Positions 46,065 to 54,775 are shown, numbered from the stretch's first letter. The stretch is DNA of 64,000 nt from Streptomyces aculeolatus (GCF_020400605.1 NZ_JAINRD010000005.1:248001-312000), one strand, 5' to 3'. The notes: generated from the letters alone by a model not told the origin. Made by a program: numbers and translations.

Positions 46065-47393
46065 ATGGTCACGGACACCAGGGACGCCCAGCGCGGCGAG
46101 GAGATACTCGCCGTCTTCGACTCCGCATTCGGCGAGCTGCTCGCCGCCGATCCCGCCGCCTTCCGGCTCAAGTTCCGCAAGATGGCGGCCTCGGCGTTCG
46201 CCTTCTACCGCGGGACGGCCTGCCTCTATTACCACGACCTGGAAGCCGGCGAGCGCGGCGACCCGTTCCTGACCGAGCAGACCGGCCGGGTCTGGATCCA
46301 CGGCGATCTGCACGCCGAGAACTTCGGCACGTACATGGACGCCAACGGCCGGCTCGTCTTCAACGTCAACGACTTCGACGAGGCGTTCGTCGGCCCGTTC
46401 ACCTGGGACGTCAAGCGGCTGGCCGGTTCGCTGGCGCTCATCGGCTACACCAAGGCGCTCAGCGACGGGCAGATCACCGGCCTCGTCCGCGCGTACGCCG
46501 ACGCGTACCGCGAGCGCATCCGCGCGCTCGCCGCCGGCGCCAAGGACGACGAGGTGCCGCCCTTCACCCTCGACACCGCCACCGGGCCGCTCCTCGGCGC
46601 GCTGCGCGCCGCCCGCGCGCACACCCGCTTCGGGCTGCTGGAGTCGATGACGGAGGTACGGGACTACGAGCGCCGCTTCACCTCCGGCGGCGGCGCCATC
46701 GAACTGGACGCGGCCACCCGCGCGCGGGTGCTCGACGCCTTCGAGGGCTACCTGGAGACGCTGCCCTCCGGCGGCCGCGAGCGGCGTCCGGACGCGTACC
46801 GCGTGAAGGACGTCGTGGGCCGCCGCGGCATCGGCATCGGCAGCGCGGGGCTGCCGTCGTACAACATCCTCCTCGAAGGGCACAGCGACGCCCTGGAGAA
46901 CGACATCGTCATCTACATGAAGCGCGGCCAGACCCCGGCGGTCGCGCGGCACGTCACCGACCCGGCGATCCGCGCCTACTTCCGCCACGAGGGGCACCGC
47001 ACGGTCATCTCGCAGCGCGCGCTGCAGGCCGCGTCGGACCCGTGGCTGGGCTGGACCGAGCTGGACGGGGCGGGCCAGCTGGTCGCCGAGGTGTCGCCGT
47101 ACGCGGTGGACCTGGACTGGTCGGACATCGACGACCCGGAGCAGGCCGAGGCCGTCGTGGGCGACCTGGGGCGGGCCACCGCCACCATGCACGCGGCGGC
47201 GGACGTCGCGGAGAGCGGGCACTCGCTGGTGCCGTTCTCGACGGAGCGGGCGATCGACGCGGCGATCTCGGCGGACGCCGACGGGTTCACGGAGATGCTG
47301 GTGGACTTCGCGCACGACTACGGCGTACGGGCGCGGACCGACCACCAGATCTTCGTCGACCTCTTCCGGAACGGGCGGATCTCCGGCCTCTGA
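46065..47393 (+). CDS. DUF2252 family protein
   Basis: A 442-residue protein from ATG 46065 (MVTDTRDAQRGEEILA). DUF2252 proteins resemble aminoglycoside-phosphotransferase/kinase folds. Here RVWIHGDLHAENFGTYMD and NVNDFDEAFVGPFTWDVKRL look like catalytic HGDxHxxN and DFD motifs. The function of the family is not established. It is not obviously linked to its neighbours and ends in a very strong hairpin. Confidence 0.85.
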   Translation: MVTDTRDAQRGEEILAVFDSAFGELLAADPAAFRLKFRKMAASAFAFYRGTACLYYHDLEAGERGDPFLTEQTGRVWIHGDLHAENFGTYMDANGRLVFNVNDFDEAFVGPFTWDVKRLAGSLALIGYTKALSDGQITGLVRAYADAYRERIRALAAGAKDDEVPPFTLDTATGPLLGALRAARAHTRFGLLESMTEVRDYERRFTSGGGAIELDAATRARVLDAFEGYLETLPSGGRERRPDAYRVKDVVGRRGIGIGSAGLPSYNILLEGHSDALENDIVIYMKRGQTPAVARHVTDPAIRAYFRHEGHRTVISQRALQAASDPWLGWTELDGAGQLVAEVSPYAVDLDWSDIDDPEQAEAVVGDLGRATATMHAAADVAESGHSLVPFSTERAIDAAISADADGFTEMLVDFAHDYGVRARTDHQIFVDLFRNGRISGL

Positions 47394-47424
47394 GAGGAGC
47401 CCGGCAGCACAGCGGAACACGGCA

Positions 47425-47457
47425 CAGGGCGCGCACGCGGACGGCGTGCGCGCCCTG
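47425..47457 (+). terminator. Strong 14-base hairpin after the DUF2252 gene
   Basis: CAGGGCGCGCACGC (47425-47438) pairs perfectly with GCGTGCGCGCCCTG (47444-47457) over a five-base loop, 31 bases after the stop. It isolates the chitinase promoter from read-through. Confidence 0.75.
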
Positions 47458-47473
47458 ACCTGTACGCGTCCCC

Positions 47474-47500
47474 TTGACATCATTATTGGTCTGGACCAAC
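47474..47500. promoter_or_regulatory. DasR-type operator with a -35-like element upstream of the chitinase gene
   Basis: ATTGGTCTGGACCAAC (47485-47500) matches the DasR-responsive consensus A(C/T)TGGTCTAGACCA(G/C)T apart from one central base and the last two. DasR represses chitin-use genes in Streptomyces and is released by glucosamine-6-phosphate. A TTGACA (47474-47479) lies just upstream as a plausible -35. The site is 56 bases before the start. Confidence 0.85.
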
Positions 47501-47555
47501 CTGTCCCACGCGCATCCCCCGCCAGGCCCCAACACCCCAAGCCGTGGAGGCAGTT

Positions 47556-49403
47556 GTGGACCGATTCCTGCGCTTCTCCAGACACCGCTCCCGCCGCAGC
47601 GCCCCGCTCGCGGCCCTGATCGCCGCGCTCGCCCTGCTGGGCGGCGCGCTCTCCGGCACCGCCGCCGGCGCCACCGCGCCCGAGGCCGCCGCCGAGCCCA
47701 ACCTCGTCCGCAACGGCGGCATCGAGGCCGGCCTCGACGGCTGGAACTGCTCGGCCGGCAGCGGCTCGGCCGTCTCCAGCCCCGTGCGCACCGGGACGTC
47801 CGCCCTCCGGGTCCAGCCCTCGGGCAGCGGCCAGGGCCAGTGCACCCAGAGCGTGTCCGTACGCCCGAACGCGCAGTACGCGCTGAGCGGCTGGGTGCAG
47901 GGCTCGTACGCCTACCTCGGTGCACGCGGCACCGGCACCGCCGACGTCTCGGACTGGACGAACTCCGCCGGCACCTGGACCGAGCTGAGCACGTCCTTCA
48001 CCACCGGCCCGAACACCACCTCGGTGACGGTGTACACGCACGGCTGGTACGGCCAGCCCGCCTACCACGCCGACGACATCACCCTGACCGGCCCCGGCGG
48101 CGACCCGGGCACCGTCCCGGCCGCCCCCTCCGGGGTGTCGGTCGGCGCCACCACCGCGACCTCCGTCTCGCTGTCCTGGAGCGCGGCGAGCGGCGCGACG
48201 GGCTACACGGTCTACCGCGACGGCACCCGCGCCACCTCGGTGACCGGCACCTCCGCCACCGTCACGGGGCTGACGCCCAGGACGGCGTACCGCTTCGAGG
48301 TGACGGCGACCAACGCCGCCGGCGAGTCACCCAGGTCGGCCCCCGTCAGCGCCACCACCGGCGACGGCGGCGGCAACCCCGGCGGCACCCTGCCGCCGCA
48401 CGCGCTCGTCGGCTACCTGCACACGAGCTTCGCCAACGGCTCCGGCTACACCCGGCTCGCGGACGTCCCGGCGAGCTGGGACGTCATCAACCTGGCCTTC
48501 GGCGAGCCCACTTCCGCGACGTCCGGCGACATCCGCTTCCAGCTCTGCCCGCAGACCGAGTGCCCGAACGTGGAGCCGGTGGCGGACTTCAAGGCGGCGA
48601 TCGCGGCCAAGCAGGCCGCGGGCAAGAAGGTGCTGCTGTCCATCGGCGGCCAGAACGGGCAGGTCCAGCTGAACAGCACGGCCGCGCGCGACGCGTTCGT
48701 CCGGTCGGTCGGCGGCATCATCGACGAGTACGGGCTGGACGGCGTCGACATCGACTTCGAGGGCCACTCGCTCTCGCTCGACACCGGCGACACCGACTTC
48801 CGGAACCCGACCACCCCGAAGATCGTCAACCTGATCTCGGCGCTGAAGAGCCTGAAGGCCAAGTACGGCGAGAAGTTCGTGCTGACGATGGCGCCGGAGA
48901 CGTTCTTCGTGCAGATGGGCTACCAGTACTACGGCACCGGTCAGTGGGGCGGCCAGGACCCGCGCTGCGGCGCGTACCTGCCGGTGATCCACGCGCTGCG
49001 CGACTCGCTGACGCTGCTGCACGTCCAGGACTACAACTCCGGCCCGATCATGGGCCTGGACAACCAGTACCACACCATGGGCGGCGCCGACTTCCACATC
49101 GCGATGACGGACATGCTGCTCACCGGCTTCCCGGTCGCGGGCAACTCCGAGCGGTTCTTCCCGGCGCTGCGCCCGGACCAGGTGGCCATCGGGATGCCGG
49201 CCAGCAGCCAGGCGGGCAACGGGCACGTGTCGACCGGCGAGGTGAACAAGACGCTGGACTGCCTGACGAAGGGCAGCAACTGCGGCTCGTACCGGACGCA
49301 CGGCACCTGGCCCGGCATGCGCGGGCTGATGACCTGGTCGATCAACTGGGACCGGTACAACAACTGGGAGTTCAGCAGGAACTTCGACGCCTACTGGCCG
49401 TAG
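47556..49403 (+). CDS. Secreted GH18 chitinase with carbohydrate-binding and FnIII domains
   Basis: A 615-residue secreted enzyme. I chose GTG 47556 because GGAGG lies five bases upstream, inside the longer frame from 47544. Order: signal (LIAALALLGGALSGTAAGA), a CBM-like beta domain at about 45-185 (EPNLVRNGGIEAGLDGWNC), one fibronectin-III domain at about 190-275, and GH18 at about 285-615. The catalytic motif is DGVDIDFE at 395-402 with acid E402. FnIII and CBM help it hold chitin. A DasR site precedes it. A weak hairpin (49420-49439) follows. Confidence 0.95.
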   Translation: MDRFLRFSRHRSRRSAPLAALIAALALLGGALSGTAAGATAPEAAAEPNLVRNGGIEAGLDGWNCSAGSGSAVSSPVRTGTSALRVQPSGSGQGQCTQSVSVRPNAQYALSGWVQGSYAYLGARGTGTADVSDWTNSAGTWTELSTSFTTGPNTTSVTVYTHGWYGQPAYHADDITLTGPGGDPGTVPAAPSGVSVGATTATSVSLSWSAASGATGYTVYRDGTRATSVTGTSATVTGLTPRTAYRFEVTATNAAGESPRSAPVSATTGDGGGNPGGTLPPHALVGYLHTSFANGSGYTRLADVPASWDVINLAFGEPTSATSGDIRFQLCPQTECPNVEPVADFKAAIAAKQAAGKKVLLSIGGQNGQVQLNSTAARDAFVRSVGGIIDEYGLDGVDIDFEGHSLSLDTGDTDFRNPTTPKIVNLISALKSLKAKYGEKFVLTMAPETFFVQMGYQYYGTGQWGGQDPRCGAYLPVIHALRDSLTLLHVQDYNSGPIMGLDNQYHTMGGADFHIAMTDMLLTGFPVAGNSERFFPALRPDQVAIGMPASSQAGNGHVSTGEVNKTLDCLTKGSNCGSYRTHGTWPGMRGLMTWSINWDRYNNWEFSRNFDAYWP

Positions 49404-49464
49404 GCCCTTGGACCTGCGCGGCCCCAGACTCGAAGGGCCCCAGTGGGTGTCGACTGGGAGTTGA

Positions 49465-50727
49465 TCACGCCTGGTGGAGTCTCATCGACTCCATCAGGTG
49501 CACCCAGCGCTCCTGCAGGACACCCATTGTCTCGCGCTCCATCGTCGGCGTCACGTTCGAGTACACGCCTTCCACGCCGGGAAGCTCGTGGCCCATGCGG
49601 GACTCCACTGCCACGCGACTGATGCGCCCCGAGTCGTCCAGCCACTCCTTGTGGCCGTGCCGCAGCAGGTACATCCGCTTGCCTTCGTAGTCCGGCACCG
49701 CGGGGATCTCAGGGATCGGGCGGCGGCGCCTGTCCCCCGTCGCCTTCCTCTCCTCGTGGCCGTCGGCGATCGGCCGCCAGTAGGCGCCGTCGAAGTTCGT
49801 CGACACAAGCTCCCCGCCCTTGATGCCGGGGAAGACCCACTCCTCATCGTGACTGTCGAGGAGCAGCCGCAGGAGCGTCGCCAGGAACGGCGGGATCACC
49901 AGCGTGCGGTAGGAGCCGTACTTCGGCGGCAGCGTCAGCAGCTCACCCTGATCGCGCTGGCGCTGCGTCTGCACGCGGATGGCGGGCATGCCTCCGTCAC
50001 CCTTGTACCGCTCGGGCTCCGGCTCCGCATGCTCCCCGTCCGGGTCGGGGTCGGACGACGGCCAGTTCGGGTAGCAGTACTCCCGCCGGAGCCCGTACAG
50101 CTCCCCCGGCCGCATCCCTGTGACCGCCATCGTCAACATGAAGACGTAGCCGGGGAACCCCCAGTACTGCTTGGCGTTGACGGCGAGCTGGTACACGGAT
50201 TCGGCGCGCATGTGCCGCTTCCGCTCCCGCGGCTTCTTCTTGTACCGCCCCCGGCGGCGCTGGCGCTCCACCGGCGACGCGCTGCGCAGGCCGGCGCCCA
50301 CCGCGTCTTCCATGAGCATCCCGAAGACCATGAGGATGTTCTTCGCGCTGCCCTCGCCGACTACTCCCCCCAAGTGCTTCTTGAAGCCCCTGTAAGCGAC
50401 GATGTCGATCTCTCCGACAGTGCGGCGCTCGAAGTACGGCTTGATGTGCTTACGCAGGTGGCCGCGGTAGCTCTTCTCCGTCAGCGGCCCGTGATCGAGA
50501 CTCTTTTCCCAGGTGTCGCACCAGTCCGACATCAGGGTCGAGCCGTCCCGGTTTCTGATCAAGTGCCCGTGGCGCTGCTCGTGCTCGCGGTCGAGGCCGT
50601 AGTTCCATGCCTCTTCCTCGGCAGTGAATCCGCCCTTGGACTCGTACTTCCTGCGGCCGGACGGGTAGTACTCGCCGGCCCACCACTTGACCCGGCAGGT
50701 GCCCCCGCGCCATTCGATCTGCGGCAT
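49465..50727 (-). CDS. int: Tyrosine site-specific integrase
   Basis: A 420-residue phage-type integrase from ATG 50727. The N-terminus (residues about 1-60) is a basic strand-rich arm-type domain (WRGGTCRVKWWAGEYYPSGR). The core-binding domain follows at about 60-160. The catalytic residues are R206 (TGMRPGEL), R356 (YLLRHGHKEWL), the His of RMGHELPG (H380) and Y389 (VEGVYSN). It integrates and, with the excisionase-like protein, excises the element. It lies at the left edge, reading toward the host. Confidence 0.95.
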   Translation of the reverse strand: MPQIEWRGGTCRVKWWAGEYYPSGRRKYESKGGFTAEEEAWNYGLDREHEQRHGHLIRNRDGSTLMSDWCDTWEKSLDHGPLTEKSYRGHLRKHIKPYFERRTVGEIDIVAYRGFKKHLGGVVGEGSAKNILMVFGMLMEDAVGAGLRSASPVERQRRRGRYKKKPRERKRHMRAESVYQLAVNAKQYWGFPGYVFMLTMAVTGMRPGELYGLRREYCYPNWPSSDPDPDGEHAEPEPERYKGDGGMPAIRVQTQRQRDQGELLTLPPKYGSYRTLVIPPFLATLLRLLLDSHDEEWVFPGIKGGELVSTNFDGAYWRPIADGHEERKATGDRRRRPIPEIPAVPDYEGKRMYLLRHGHKEWLDDSGRISRVAVESRMGHELPGVEGVYSNVTPTMERETMGVLQERWVHLMESMRLHQA

Positions 50728-50781
50728 GGGCCCCCCTGGGGTGCAGTGTGCGTGTGCGCGGCAGGCTCTCGCCTGCCGCTT

Positions 50782-50994
50782 TCACGCTACCTCGTGTACT
50801 GCGGCGTTCGTTCGCGAGCAGGAGCACGTGGGTGTGACCTCGACTCCCTGGCGTTTGGCCAGCTCGCGCACTGCCTGTTGAGCGGTGGGACTCTGCAGAA
50901 CGTCCGGGGAGACCGCAACCAGTATGTCTTCCCCGATCTTGATGGACCATCCGAAAGCGTTCGGCCCAAGGTCCATGGTGCTGATGTGATGCAT
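50782..50994 (-). CDS. Small hypothetical protein next to the integrase
   Basis: A 70-residue protein from ATG 50994 (MHHISTMDLGPNAFGWSIKI). It is read toward the integrase gene. The centre is hydrophobic and mixed; two cysteines lie in VEVTPTCSCSRTN. No known domain. A longer frame starts at 51042. Confidence 0.5.
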   Translation of the reverse strand: MHHISTMDLGPNAFGWSIKIGEDILVAVSPDVLQSPTAQQAVRELAKRQGVEVTPTCSCSRTNAAVHEVA

Positions 50995-51151
50995 GGGCCC
51001 CCTCGTCCCGTGTCTACTCGGGTGCCCCCCAGGTGGATGCACACCAGGGTGACACGAGGGGTTGGAATTTCACACACTCCGCAGTCTCGCGGATGCCGAT
51101 CCGTTTGTAACAATCGCCGTGGTTCGAAAGGTTGTAGTCCGAACGGCCCTT

Positions 51152-51580
51152 TTATTGATCGGTTTCGGGCAGCACGCCTTGGCGTTGCAGCTCCTCGATC
51201 ACGCGGCTGTTGAGCGCTTTGATCTCCCGCACGGTGAGGTCTGGCGTGACGGCCATGGTCGCGTCCGTCACGGCCCGCTCGATCTTCTCCGTGAGGCCGG
51301 TGATCGGCACGGTGGCGTACATGACGTCGCCATCCTCGGACATCTGCACCGGGACAGGCTCGCCGCCCTGGGCGATCTCGTCGCAGGAGCCGGGCGCCCA
51401 GCCGAGTGCGCGGTCGACTTTCACGTAGCTGACATCGCGGACGGGCTGGCCCTCTTCGATGCGCTGAAAGGTGTCCTTGGAGACGCCGGCGGCGATGGCG
51501 GCTTCTCGGCGTGAGGGGTAGCGCTCCAGGCGTCGGGCCTTTACGGCCTTCGCCAAGCGTTCAAGATCGCGATCCGGCAT
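51152..51580 (-). CDS. XRE-type helix-turn-helix protein, likely element repressor
   Basis: A 142-residue protein from ATG 51580; a GTG at 51586 adds two residues. The HTH is at about residues 8-60: SRREAAIAAGVSKDTFQRIEEG. A C-terminal part (about 80-140), DGDVMYATVPITGLTEKIERAV, may dimerise. It is divergent from a Cro-like gene across 181 bases that carry a cluster of CTAG motifs. By position it is the repressor of lysogeny. Confidence 0.78.
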   Translation of the reverse strand: MPDRDLERLAKAVKARRLERYPSRREAAIAAGVSKDTFQRIEEGQPVRDVSYVKVDRALGWAPGSCDEIAQGGEPVPVQMSEDGDVMYATVPITGLTEKIERAVTDATMAVTPDLTVREIKALNSRVIEELQRQGVLPETDQ

Positions 51581-51612
51581 GACCACCAGTGTGCCAGGAC
51601 CAGGCAGGGCCA

Positions 51613-51745
51613 GCTAGGGCCAAAGTCGCCAAGGGCGTCAACCCAGGGCGACCAGCGAAGACGCCATGAGGCTAGCTAGGACGATCTCATGCCTGACTTC
51701 GACGCGACTTAACGCGAACTAGGGCTAGACATGAGGGCTAACTAG
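51613..51745. promoter_or_regulatory. CTAG-rich operator region between divergent repressor and Cro-like genes
   Basis: CTAG occurs six times in about 130 bases: at 51614, 51672, 51676, 51719, 51725 and 51742. CTAG is rare in Streptomyces DNA. GGCTA is repeated at 51670, 51724 and 51736, and CTAGCTAG (51672-51679) is palindromic. The spacing suggests a set of repressor operators. Confidence 0.65.
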
Positions 51746-51761
51746 CGCTACCTTCAATGCC

Positions 51762-52010
51762 ATGCACAGACCCCAACCCTTCTTCGAAGTGGACGGGGAC
51801 GCGATACGGCGGAAGCGCATGGACCTCGGACTGGACACCGAAGTGCTCGCAGACTCCGCCGAGATCAGTCGTCGCTACCTGAGCCACCTCGAAAACGGCA
51901 CCCGCCGGCGGATGCGGCCTGGCAAGTACGCAGCCCTCAGGGCCGCACTGGGTGCCGATGCCAACGAGCTACTGCTCGCCCCACCGAGTACCGACTCCCC
52001 GAAGGAGTGA
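51762..52010 (+). CDS. XRE-type helix-turn-helix protein, Cro-like
   Basis: An 82-residue protein dominated by an HTH_XRE fold: DAIRRKRMDLGLDTEVLADSAEI then SRRYLSHLENG. Divergent from the 142-residue HTH protein. It is followed two bases after its stop by the excisionase-like gene, whose ribosome-binding site AAGGAG lies inside this gene's end, so the two are coupled. Confidence 0.78.
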   Translation: MHRPQPFFEVDGDAIRRKRMDLGLDTEVLADSAEISRRYLSHLENGTRRRMRPGKYAALRAALGADANELLLAPPSTDSPKE

Positions 52011-52011
52011 C

Positions 52012-52287
52012 ATGGCCACCAGCGACCGGTACGCGAAGTACGGCCGCCCCCAGGCCCCCGCCGATCCCAACCAGGAGTACATGACCATCCAGGAGACGGC
52101 CTCCGTCCTGGGGTGCAGCGTCGACACGATCCGCCGCCTGCTCAAGGAGCTGGACATCAAGGCGAAGGTCGGGCGCCGCGTCATCACCGACAAGGCGGAC
52201 CGAGCCCTGATCTACGAGTACCGCCGCAGCGACCGCAAGCCGGTCCGCCGCCGCACCTCACAGCCCCGCCGTCCTGCCGCCGCCTAG
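52012..52287 (+). CDS. Excisionase/MerR-like helix-turn-helix protein
   Basis: A 91-residue protein from ATG 52012. The helix-turn-helix is read as MTIQETASVLGCSVDTIRRL at residues 24-43, with wing KVGRRVITDKADRALIYEY. The C-terminus is a basic Arg/Pro tail. This is the profile of phage excisionase (Xis) or HTH_17 proteins. It lies next to the Cro-like gene and would partner with the integrase. Confidence 0.75.
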   Translation: MATSDRYAKYGRPQAPADPNQEYMTIQETASVLGCSVDTIRRLLKELDIKAKVGRRVITDKADRALIYEYRRSDRKPVRRRTSQPRRPAAA

Positions 52288-52395
52288 AGCGGCTGCGGCC
52301 CCGCCCCGGGCCTTCACACACCGGGACGAGGCCACCGCGGCCCGAGGGCCGCGTGCGACCCACCCCCACCATCCCTACAGAGAAGGGCGGACCAC
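52288..52395 (+). other. Short gap with a candidate hairpin after the excisionase-like gene
   Basis: CGCGGCC (52336-52342) pairs with GGCCGCG (52347-52353) in a 7-base hairpin. A GAAGGG motif (52382-52387) precedes the next start. No gene is seen. It may end the immediate-early transcript. Confidence 0.35.
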
Positions 52396-52629
52396 ATGTC
52401 CTCCATCATCCCTGATCTTCCGGACGGCGTGCAGTCTGTGTTCGACGAAGCCGTCGACGCGTACCGCCGGTTCGACGAGTCGTCCACCTACATGTCGGCA
52501 GGCGAGCGCCTGCTGGCCCGCCGTGAGGCTGTCGCGGATATCGCTGCGGCGAAGAGGCTGCTGGACCACCACGACCCGAAGCTCGCAGAGCAGGCCGCGC
52601 GCGCCGCGCAGTCCGGCGGTGCCCGATGA
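52396..52629 (+). CDS. Small phage-type hypothetical protein
   Basis: A 77-residue acidic, helical protein (MSSIIPDLPDGVQSVFDEAV). No known domain. It is first in a train of tightly packed small genes; the next start overlaps its stop by four bases (ATGA). Confidence 0.6.
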   Translation: MSSIIPDLPDGVQSVFDEAVDAYRRFDESSTYMSAGERLLARREAVADIAAAKRLLDHHDPKLAEQAARAAQSGGAR

Positions 52630-52790
52630 ACCCCCGCCGGACCGCCGAGCAGGAGCGCGACTTCGCCCGCTGCTCCCAGCGCTGGGGGTCGGCCCACTGC
52701 TTCCGGAACTTCCGCACGGCCCAGCAGGACGAGGCCGACCGCAAGTTCACCGCACGCATCCGGCGCCTGTTCCGAGGCGGTGCGCGATGA
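52626..52790 (+). CDS. Very small basic hypothetical protein
   Basis: A 54-residue protein (MNPRRTAEQERDFARCSQRW) rich in Arg. It starts at the ATGA overlap with the previous gene and ends with the same overlap to the next. Confidence 0.55.
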   Translation: MNPRRTAEQERDFARCSQRWGSAHCFRNFRTAQQDEADRKFTARIRRLFRGGAR

Positions 52791-53185
52791 ACTTCCCCGA
52801 GTTGGACGCCGAGTTCGACGCCGCGACGGTCGACGTGGAGGCGGTAACGCCGCTGGCCGCGATGTGGGCCGAAGCCGAGGAGAAGGCGGCCGTCATCTCC
52901 GAGTTCCCCCCGTCGTCCGCGGCGGTCGGCCGCATCGCGCTGGACATGCTCCCCGAGGGCGAGCACGACGAGGCGTGGGACGAGCTGTTCTACGTGTACG
53001 CCCAGGCCCGCGCCGCGGGTGCGGAGACCCGGGAGCGCTGGGAAGCCGAGCGCCAGCAGCGTGCCGAGTTCAACGCGAAGCTCGCCGCGTTCCGGGAGTG
53101 CCGCGACCACGGCGGCCCCTTCCCGGCCGGACTGCTGGACGACATCGCCCGCCTCACCGACGAGCTGCACGGCGGTGCGGCATGA
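52787..53185 (+). CDS. Phage-type hypothetical protein
   Basis: A 132-residue acidic, helix-rich protein from ATG 52787. The middle (LPEGEHDEAWDELFYVYAQA) looks helical and the C-terminus ends IARLTDELHGGAA. No recognised domain. It overlaps both neighbours by four bases. Confidence 0.6.
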   Translation: MNFPELDAEFDAATVDVEAVTPLAAMWAEAEEKAAVISEFPPSSAAVGRIALDMLPEGEHDEAWDELFYVYAQARAAGAETRERWEAERQQRAEFNAKLAAFRECRDHGGPFPAGLLDDIARLTDELHGGAA

Positions 53186-53406
53186 GCGCCCACGCCCCTT
53201 CCCCCAACTGCGACTGCGGTGCCTGCTGCAGCGCCTGCGGCCACGACGCCGGCTGCTCGGTGTTCGAGCCGCAGCCGGAGCCGCTGTCGATGACCGAGCT
53301 GAAGGCGCGGGCCGACGCCCGGCCGGACAGCCTCCTCGCATCGCTGATGTCCGACGTCGACAGGGACCACGCGCGCTACATCGACATCTTGGGGGGTCAC
53401 TCATGA
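53182..53406 (+). CDS. Cysteine-rich small protein
   Basis: A 74-residue protein from ATG 53182 with a cysteine cluster near the start (CDCGACCSACGHDAGC), which could bind zinc, then an acidic helix. The rest is unknown. It overlaps both neighbours by four bases. Confidence 0.55.
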   Translation: MSAHAPSPNCDCGACCSACGHDAGCSVFEPQPEPLSMTELKARADARPDSLLASLMSDVDRDHARYIDILGGHS

Positions 53407-53693
53407 ACGCCGAGACCTGGAACGAGCACTACCCGATCGGCACCCCAGTCATCGCCTACCCGCTCCTCCGGCCGGAGGACCCGATGTCCGTCGCCTACCG
53501 GCAGCGCGCCGAGGCCGGTCGCGCCTACGGGGATTCCGACCCCTGTAAGCGGCTGGAGACCCGCACCCGCAGTCGGGCATGGGCGCTCGGACACGGCACG
53601 CCCGTGGTGCTGGTCGACGGCTACTCGGGCGGCATCTGCCTGACGCACGTGGACCCGGAGCCGAGCGGCGCGGACGAGATCGGCGGTGCCTGA
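53403..53693 (+). CDS. Small phage hypothetical protein
   Basis: A 96-residue protein from ATG 53403 with a beta-rich look (GTPVIAYPLLRPEDP, GTPVVLVDGYSGGICL). No known domain. The next start overlaps its stop by one base (TGATG). Confidence 0.55.
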   Translation: MNAETWNEHYPIGTPVIAYPLLRPEDPMSVAYRQRAEAGRAYGDSDPCKRLETRTRSRAWALGHGTPVVLVDGYSGGICLTHVDPEPSGADEIGGA

Positions 53694-53830
53694 TGGACGC
53701 CCTCGACTCCACCCCCGCCCCGGTCCTGGATGCCGCCGCCGTGCGGCTGGCTGCCGCGCTGGACACCCGGCGCCCCCCGCGGCCGATCGCCGCACTCCTT
53801 CGCTGGCTCGGCCTGGGAGGCAGGTCATGA
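53693..53830 (+). CDS. Very small hypothetical protein
   Basis: A 45-residue protein (MDALDSTPAPVLDAAAVRLA) ending in a basic helix (RPIAALLRWLGLGG). It starts at the TGATG of the previous gene and overlaps the next gene by four bases. Confidence 0.45.
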   Translation: MDALDSTPAPVLDAAAVRLAAALDTRRPPRPIAALLRWLGLGGRS

Positions 53831-54030
53831 CCATCCCGCAGACCCTCCGCATCAACGCCCTCGACGTGCCGGCCGCCGCGGTAGAGGCCGACGCGCTCCG
53901 GCTCCTCGCCGCCCGCGTCGACCCCGAGACCCGACACCAACTCCTCGACCTCGACACCGACTCGACATGCCGCCCCGCCGGCTTCGCGTGCCCCGCCTGC
54001 CCGCCGAAGGGCGTGGACTCCGATGGCTGA
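53827..54030 (+). CDS. Small hypothetical protein
   Basis: A 67-residue protein from ATG 53827. Two cysteines (CRPAGFACPACPP) near the end may bind metal. It overlaps the next gene by eight bases. Confidence 0.45.
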   Translation: MTIPQTLRINALDVPAAAVEADALRLLAARVDPETRHQLLDLDTDSTCRPAGFACPACPPKGVDSDG

Positions 54031-54325
54031 CCGCGCCGAATCCCGCGAGATCCAGACCGCCGCGGACACCGCCCGGCACGTGGGCCAGCACCTCATGCGC
54101 ACCGGCGGCACCGTGGGCATGGGCGAGTCCGCGCTCCTGTCGATCGGGCTGCTCCTCGCCGACGCCGCGGACGCCCACACCCCGTACCAGGACCGGGACG
54201 GCCTGCACTGCGAGCGGGACGACGACACGTGGCCGTGCACCGACGTGCGGCGGGCGCATGCCGTCGCGCAGCTCGTGAACGCCGCGTGGCCGCGGCCCGC
54301 CGCCGCCGAGGGGGAAGCGGCATGA
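54023..54325 (+). CDS. Phage-type hypothetical protein
   Basis: A 100-residue helix-rich protein (MADRAESREIQTAADTARHV). The middle holds an MGESALLSIGLLLADAAD hydrophobic helix. Unknown function. Confidence 0.55.
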   Translation: MADRAESREIQTAADTARHVGQHLMRTGGTVGMGESALLSIGLLLADAADAHTPYQDRDGLHCERDDDTWPCTDVRRAHAVAQLVNAAWPRPAAAEGEAA

Positions 54326-54546
54326 GCCTCATCGACGACTTCACGCCGGTCAGCGCGATCGAGTCCCGGGCGCCGCTCGCGGACCGGGCGCAGTACGCGC
54401 TGGTCGACCTTGACGCCGCCTGCCGCCGCATGTGGGGCGACGAGGCCGGGTGGACGGGCAGCCAGCGCCAGTTCTACGAGCGGGCCAGCGCCGAGGTCTT
54501 CGCCGACTACGAGGCCGCCGCCACCCCGGGGGTGCGCCATGGCTGA
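54322..54546 (+). CDS. Small phage hypothetical protein
   Basis: A 74-residue protein from ATG 54322 (MSLIDDFTPVSAIESRAPLA) with a C-terminal helix (ASAEVFADYEAAAT). No known domain. It overlaps the next gene by eight bases. Confidence 0.55.
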   Translation: MSLIDDFTPVSAIESRAPLADRAQYALVDLDAACRRMWGDEAGWTGSQRQFYERASAEVFADYEAAATPGVRHG

Positions 54547-54775
54547 CACCCGACTCACGAGCGCCGGCATGGTCCTCGGACCCGACCCGGCAGACATCGA
54601 GGTCGCCCACAGCGAGACGCCCTTCGGGGTCCAGTACGCCGCGCTGCGACTCGGGCGGGCCCTGAGCATCCACGTCGAAGCCTCCTCTCCGGAAGCCCTC
54701 GACGCACTCGCCGCGGCGGCCACCCGGCTCGCCGACTGGAAGCGGCAGCAGCAGGCCCGAACGGAGGCCGCGTGA
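54539..54775 (+). CDS. Small phage hypothetical protein
   Basis: A 78-residue protein from ATG 54539 with a strand-rich start (GVQYAALRLGRALSIHVE) and a helical end (LDALAAAATRLADWKRQQQ). No known domain. Confidence 0.5.
   Translation: MADTRLTSAGMVLGPDPADIEVAHSETPFGVQYAALRLGRALSIHVEASSPEALDALAAAATRLADWKRQQQARTEAA

Noticed and set aside
49363..49462. Ten-base direct repeat ACTGGGAGTT near the left edge
   Set aside because: It is too short and both copies lie at the same end of the element, so it does not mark the attachment sites.
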